Shown here one piece after another: positions 4,733 through 7,429 of a DNA stretch of 7,429 nt (positions within the stretch are counted from its first letter, which is position 1; every line of letters begins with the position of its first letter). Both the position numbers and the translations under genes were made by a program. This DNA comes from Calditrichia bacterium. Lineage in GTDB: Bacteria > Calditrichota > Calditrichia > RBG-13-44-9 > J042. Under the pieces are notes generated by a model. That model saw only the letters and a list, made by a program, of their open reading frames with translations, did not search any database and had not been told where the DNA came from. The stretch is from positions 1-7,429 of the forward strand of contig JAUIFT010000109.1 in NCBI GenBank assembly GCA_030430345.1. The letters run 5' to 3'.

Positions 4733-7429
4733 TTACTTTTTCTTGTCTTCTAAATAAAACAACGACTCTACCGGGCGAAGCGGGCGGTTCATCCACAGGG
4801 GACGGCGCAAGCCTCCCGGCCCCGGTGCCGGTCGGGTCATCGCCAGCCATTCCCGGTATATTTCCATGGATTTTTCAGTGTCGACCTCTACGTCGCCATA
4901 GCGGTCATCGGTATGTGCTTTTTCGATGCGTACTTTCTGGTGCCAGCAATGCATGCCGCTAATCGGGTCCGGGTGTACCGGAAACGTAATATTTTGATGC
5001 ACCCCGCCATCGCTCCAGAAAATACGGCGGGAATCCGGGTCATCACTATCGAATGGCCGCACGCCATCCAATACACGCATTTTATACTTCCCATCTTTTT
5101 CTTCAATAGCCACTGTGTTAGTCGCCCAGCGATTGCCGATTTTATCCTGCGGACGGCGCCAGCGGCCGAGGTGGTGGGAACAAGCGACAATACCCGGCTT
5201 AATCCCTTCCGTTACCCAAACCTTATCGACGAAATAGCCAATATCCGTATTGACACGCACCAGATCCCCGGTTTTGATCCCCAGCCGCGCGCCATCACTG
5301 GTATGCATCCAGACCGGATTGCGGTTGGAGATTTCCGTCAGCCATTTGGCATTGGCGGATCGGGAGTGAATCAGCGTGGGCAGACGGAAAGTCGGCACTA
5401 ATGGGAAGTCGCCTTTTTCCCGGTCCATATTTTCTTCGTGAATATGACTTTTGATATACGCCGGAATTTGGTACTCCGGCCAGCCCCAATCGACCAGCGT
5501 CTGAGAATAAAACTCTTGCTTCCGGGATGGCGTGGGAAATCCACTTAGCGCCTTGCCATCAACCATGACGCCGAGCGCTTGTCCATCGCGGGTAATCAAG
5601 CCTGTTTTCTTATCAACTTGCGTGCCTTTCAAATCGCTTTCCGGAATCGACTTCAAATGCTTTGCGTAGGATGTCGATTCGACTTCAAAGGCGCCATATT
5701 TCCGCATGTATTCCAGTGGTGACAGCCCTTCTTCCGCCGCCTTTTCCGGCAGGTTCGGGGTATGCTCAAAGATAAAACGATAGTACTCATCAATAGAAAT
5801 CTTCTCACCATCCCGATATGGAGAAATAAAGTGTTCCCGAATGCCCAAACTGCCATCAGGATCGATCTGCCAGGAAAGTTCAATCCAGAACTCATCCTCC
5901 TCCCAAACCTCGCCAGGATTGGCTTCCCAGGTAAAATCAACCTCTTTCCCCTGGCGGCGCAGCGCTTCCCGCAGCACTGGCTGGCGGTAAGCCACCCACA
6001 TCCCGGAATGGGTTTCGTAACTGAGCAGATCATGACGCTCGCCGGAATGCCCCATGGGCAGAACGTAATCGGCATAATAAGCGGTTTCGTTCCAGGTTGG
6101 GGTAAGCGCGATATGCATGCCGACCAGCGATTCATCGGAAAGCGCATCCATCCAGACAAATCCATCCGGGTAGGTCCATACCGGATTGAATACCCGCGAG
6201 AAATAGACGTCCATTTTCCCCCGGCCTTCTTTCAGGAAGTGCGGTAACAGCTGGCTCAGTTCATAGTGTGCTAATGGATATTCATTCGGAAAATGCAGCT
6301 CATTCCAAAACTTCTGTGCCGGAGGTTTATCGAAAAATGATGGCTTGAATTTATTCCAGGCACTGGGCGAGGTGCCCCCAACGGTGCCAACACTGCCGGT
6401 GAGCACATTGAGGAAATGCAGACAGCGGGAAACCGCCCAGCCGCCAAGATTACCGCTACCGGCGCTTCGCCAGTTATGAGTGGAAAAGCGTTCCCCGGCT
6501 TCACCGATTTTCCGGGCGACATTGACAATCATCTCCGCATCAAGGCCCGCTTCTTTCGCGGCAAATTCCGGGGTGTAATCCTTGTATTCTTCCTGCATGG
6601 CGGCGATGAAATTTTCAAAGCTGGCGGTCTTTTTCGGGTGCACCTTGGCCATATAGGCCTCCCAGTTAACCCAGTTGCGGATAAAAGCTTCATTGTAGAG
6701 GCCTTCATCGAGAATCACCTTCGCCATTGCCAACAGTACCGCCGCCTCCGTGCCCGGGTAAGTCGGCATCCAGTAATTTGCCATGCTCGCGGTGTTGGAG
6801 AGACGCGGATCCATTACCGCCAACTGGGCGCCATCCATCATGCCTTCGATAATTCGCTGCGCGTGCGGATTAAAATAATGTCCTGACTCCAGATGCGCGC
6901 TGATCAGGAGAATAAAGCGGGCATTGGCATGATCCGGGGAAGGGCGGTCATAGCCATGCCAGATGGCATAGCCAAAGCGGGCGCCGGAAGAGCAGATATT
7001 GGTGTGACTGTTATGCCCATCGATACCCCAGGATTGCAGCACCCGATTGGCGTATCCTTCATGGCCGGGGCGGCCGACATGATATGCCACTTCGTTGTTC
7101 CGGCCTTCCTGCAATGCTTTCCGGATTTTCGCGGCGATATCTTTCAACGCCTCATCCCAGCTGACCCGCTCCCATTTTCCTTCTCCCCGCTTCCCGGCGC
7201 GTTTGAGCGGATAGAGAATGCGATCCGGATCGGAAATCTGGTTAATGGTTGCCGGCCCTTTTGCGCAGTTTCTCCCCCGGCTGCCGGGATGATAGGGATT
7301 GCCTTCGAACTTTCGAACGGACATATCCTCCTTATCCACATAGGCGAGCAGACCACAGCCCGCTTCACAATTGAAGCAGCTGGTCGGTACAATCATATAG
7401 TTACGTTTTTCCCGGCGATGCCCGCTTGT
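4733..7429 (-). CDS. Molybdopterin oxidoreductase catalytic subunit, DMSO reductase superfamily (5' end outside window)
   Basis: The visible part has 887 residues from the Met at 7394-7396, but the frame continues open to the window edge (upstream residues TSGHRREKRNY) and no Shine-Dalgarno precedes that Met. The start is therefore probably outside. Numbered from that Met, C7-x2-C10-x3-C14-x29-C44 forms the N-terminal [4Fe-4S] site (TSCFNCEAGCG, GRNCAKG). A molybdopterin domain follows: SHTNICSSGAR at 130-140, where Cys135 is the candidate Mo ligand, then HLESGHYFNPHAQR at 168-181, MDPRLSNTAS at 195-204 and LPMGHSGERHD at 446-456. The C-terminal dinucleotide-binding domain spans about 665-765 (HSRSANAKWLTEISNRNPVWMH, GIKTGDLVRV, CSHHLGRWRR). 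It is probably a respiratory two-electron redox enzyme bound to a molybdopterin guanine dinucleotide cofactor. The substrate is unassigned; it does not clearly match nitrate, formate, arsenate or polysulfide enzymes. A terminator follows closely, so it is last in its unit. Whether a Tat signal exists cannot be seen. Confidence 0.87.
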   Translation of the reverse strand, partial: TSGHRREKRNYMIVPTSCFNCEAGCGLLAYVDKEDMSVRKFEGNPYHPGSRGRNCAKGPATINQISDPDRILYPLKRAGKRGEGKWERVSWDEALKDIAAKIRKALQEGRNNEVAYHVGRPGHEGYANRVLQSWGIDGHNSHTNICSSGARFGYAIWHGYDRPSPDHANARFILLISAHLESGHYFNPHAQRIIEGMMDGAQLAVMDPRLSNTASMANYWMPTYPGTEAAVLLAMAKVILDEGLYNEAFIRNWVNWEAYMAKVHPKKTASFENFIAAMQEEYKDYTPEFAAKEAGLDAEMIVNVARKIGEAGERFSTHNWRSAGSGNLGGWAVSRCLHFLNVLTGSVGTVGGTSPSAWNKFKPSFFDKPPAQKFWNELHFPNEYPLAHYELSQLLPHFLKEGRGKMDVYFSRVFNPVWTYPDGFVWMDALSDESLVGMHIALTPTWNETAYYADYVLPMGHSGERHDLLSYETHSGMWVAYRQPVLREALRRQGKEVDFTWEANPGEVWEEDEFWIELSWQIDPDGSLGIREHFISPYRDGEKISIDEYYRFIFEHTPNLPEKAAEEGLSPLEYMRKYGAFEVESTSYAKHLKSIPESDLKGTQVDKKTGLITRDGQALGVMVDGKALSGFPTPSRKQEFYSQTLVDWGWPEYQIPAYIKSHIHEENMDREKGDFPLVPTFRLPTLIHSRSANAKWLTEISNRNPVWMHTSDGARLGIKTGDLVRVNTDIGYFVDKVWVTEGIKPGIVACSHHLGRWRRPQDKIGNRWATNTVAIEEKDGKYKMRVLDGVRPFDSDDPDSRRIFWSDGGVHQNITFPVHPDPISGMHCWHQKVRIEKAHTDDRYGDVEVDTEKSMEIYREWLAMTRPAPGPGGLRRPLWMNRPLRPVESLFYLEDKKK

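Noticed and set aside
5653..6165. Minus-strand open frame of 170 residues inside the molybdoenzyme gene, and plus-strand frames at 4913-5401, 5762-6247 and 6416-6886
   Set aside because: All overlap the clear molybdopterin oxidoreductase frame, show no domain and have no ribosome site.
1..7429. A new defence system or mobile element spanning the window
   Set aside because: There is no nuclease, transposase, integrase, toxin-antitoxin or reverse transcriptase signature, and the gene orientations do not form a shared operon.

Overview
The window looks like chromosomal DNA of a Gram-negative bacterium from the Bacteroidota/FCB-like part of the tree (Calditrichota, KSB1 or Ignavibacteria-type lineages are candidates). 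The signs are the C-terminus of a DUF5916-type outer-membrane protein, a lipoprotein peptidase with a short proline/threonine-rich linker after its cysteine, moderate GC content, and a long intergenic heptamer repeat. No marker gene is present, so this placement is an inference.

Layout, left to right. (1) 2-631, plus strand: the 3' end of a DUF5916 family protein, followed by a strong intrinsic terminator. (2) 820-1527, minus: a complete class I SAM-dependent methyltransferase resembling the DesVI/TylM1 amino-sugar N-methyltransferases. (3) 1719-2999, plus: a complete integral-membrane di-iron oxygenase of the fatty acid hydroxylase/sterol desaturase superfamily, closest in motifs to alkylglycerol monooxygenase (AGMO/TMEM195). 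It has Arg where animal AGMO has the Glu implicated in tetrahydrobiopterin interaction. (4) 3238-4545, plus: a complete secreted lipoprotein peptidase of family S37. (5) 4544-4641: fourteen perfect head-to-tail copies of the heptamer GATTTCG, starting inside the peptidase stop codon. (6) 4677-4710: a perfect 15-bp terminator hairpin, then two inverted copies of the same heptamer. (7) 4733 to the right edge, minus: most of a large molybdopterin oxidoreductase catalytic subunit. Its reading frame is still open at the edge, so its true start lies outside.

The genes look like independent, mostly single-gene transcription units (strand order plus, minus, plus, plus, minus), not one pathway. The methyltransferase and the oxygenase diverge from a 191-bp intergenic region. 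The peptidase and the molybdoenzyme converge on the repeat/terminator region. The molybdoenzyme is followed at once by a terminator, so it is the last gene of its unit, and any iron-sulfur or membrane-anchor partners would lie upstream, beyond the window. No intergenic gap exceeds about 240 bp.

I found no RNA gene, transposase, integrase, CRISPR array or recognisable defence system. The most unusual features are the heptamer array with its inverted copies around a terminator, the altered cofactor-site residue of the AGMO-like enzyme, and a molybdoenzyme whose substrate cannot be assigned from sequence alone.
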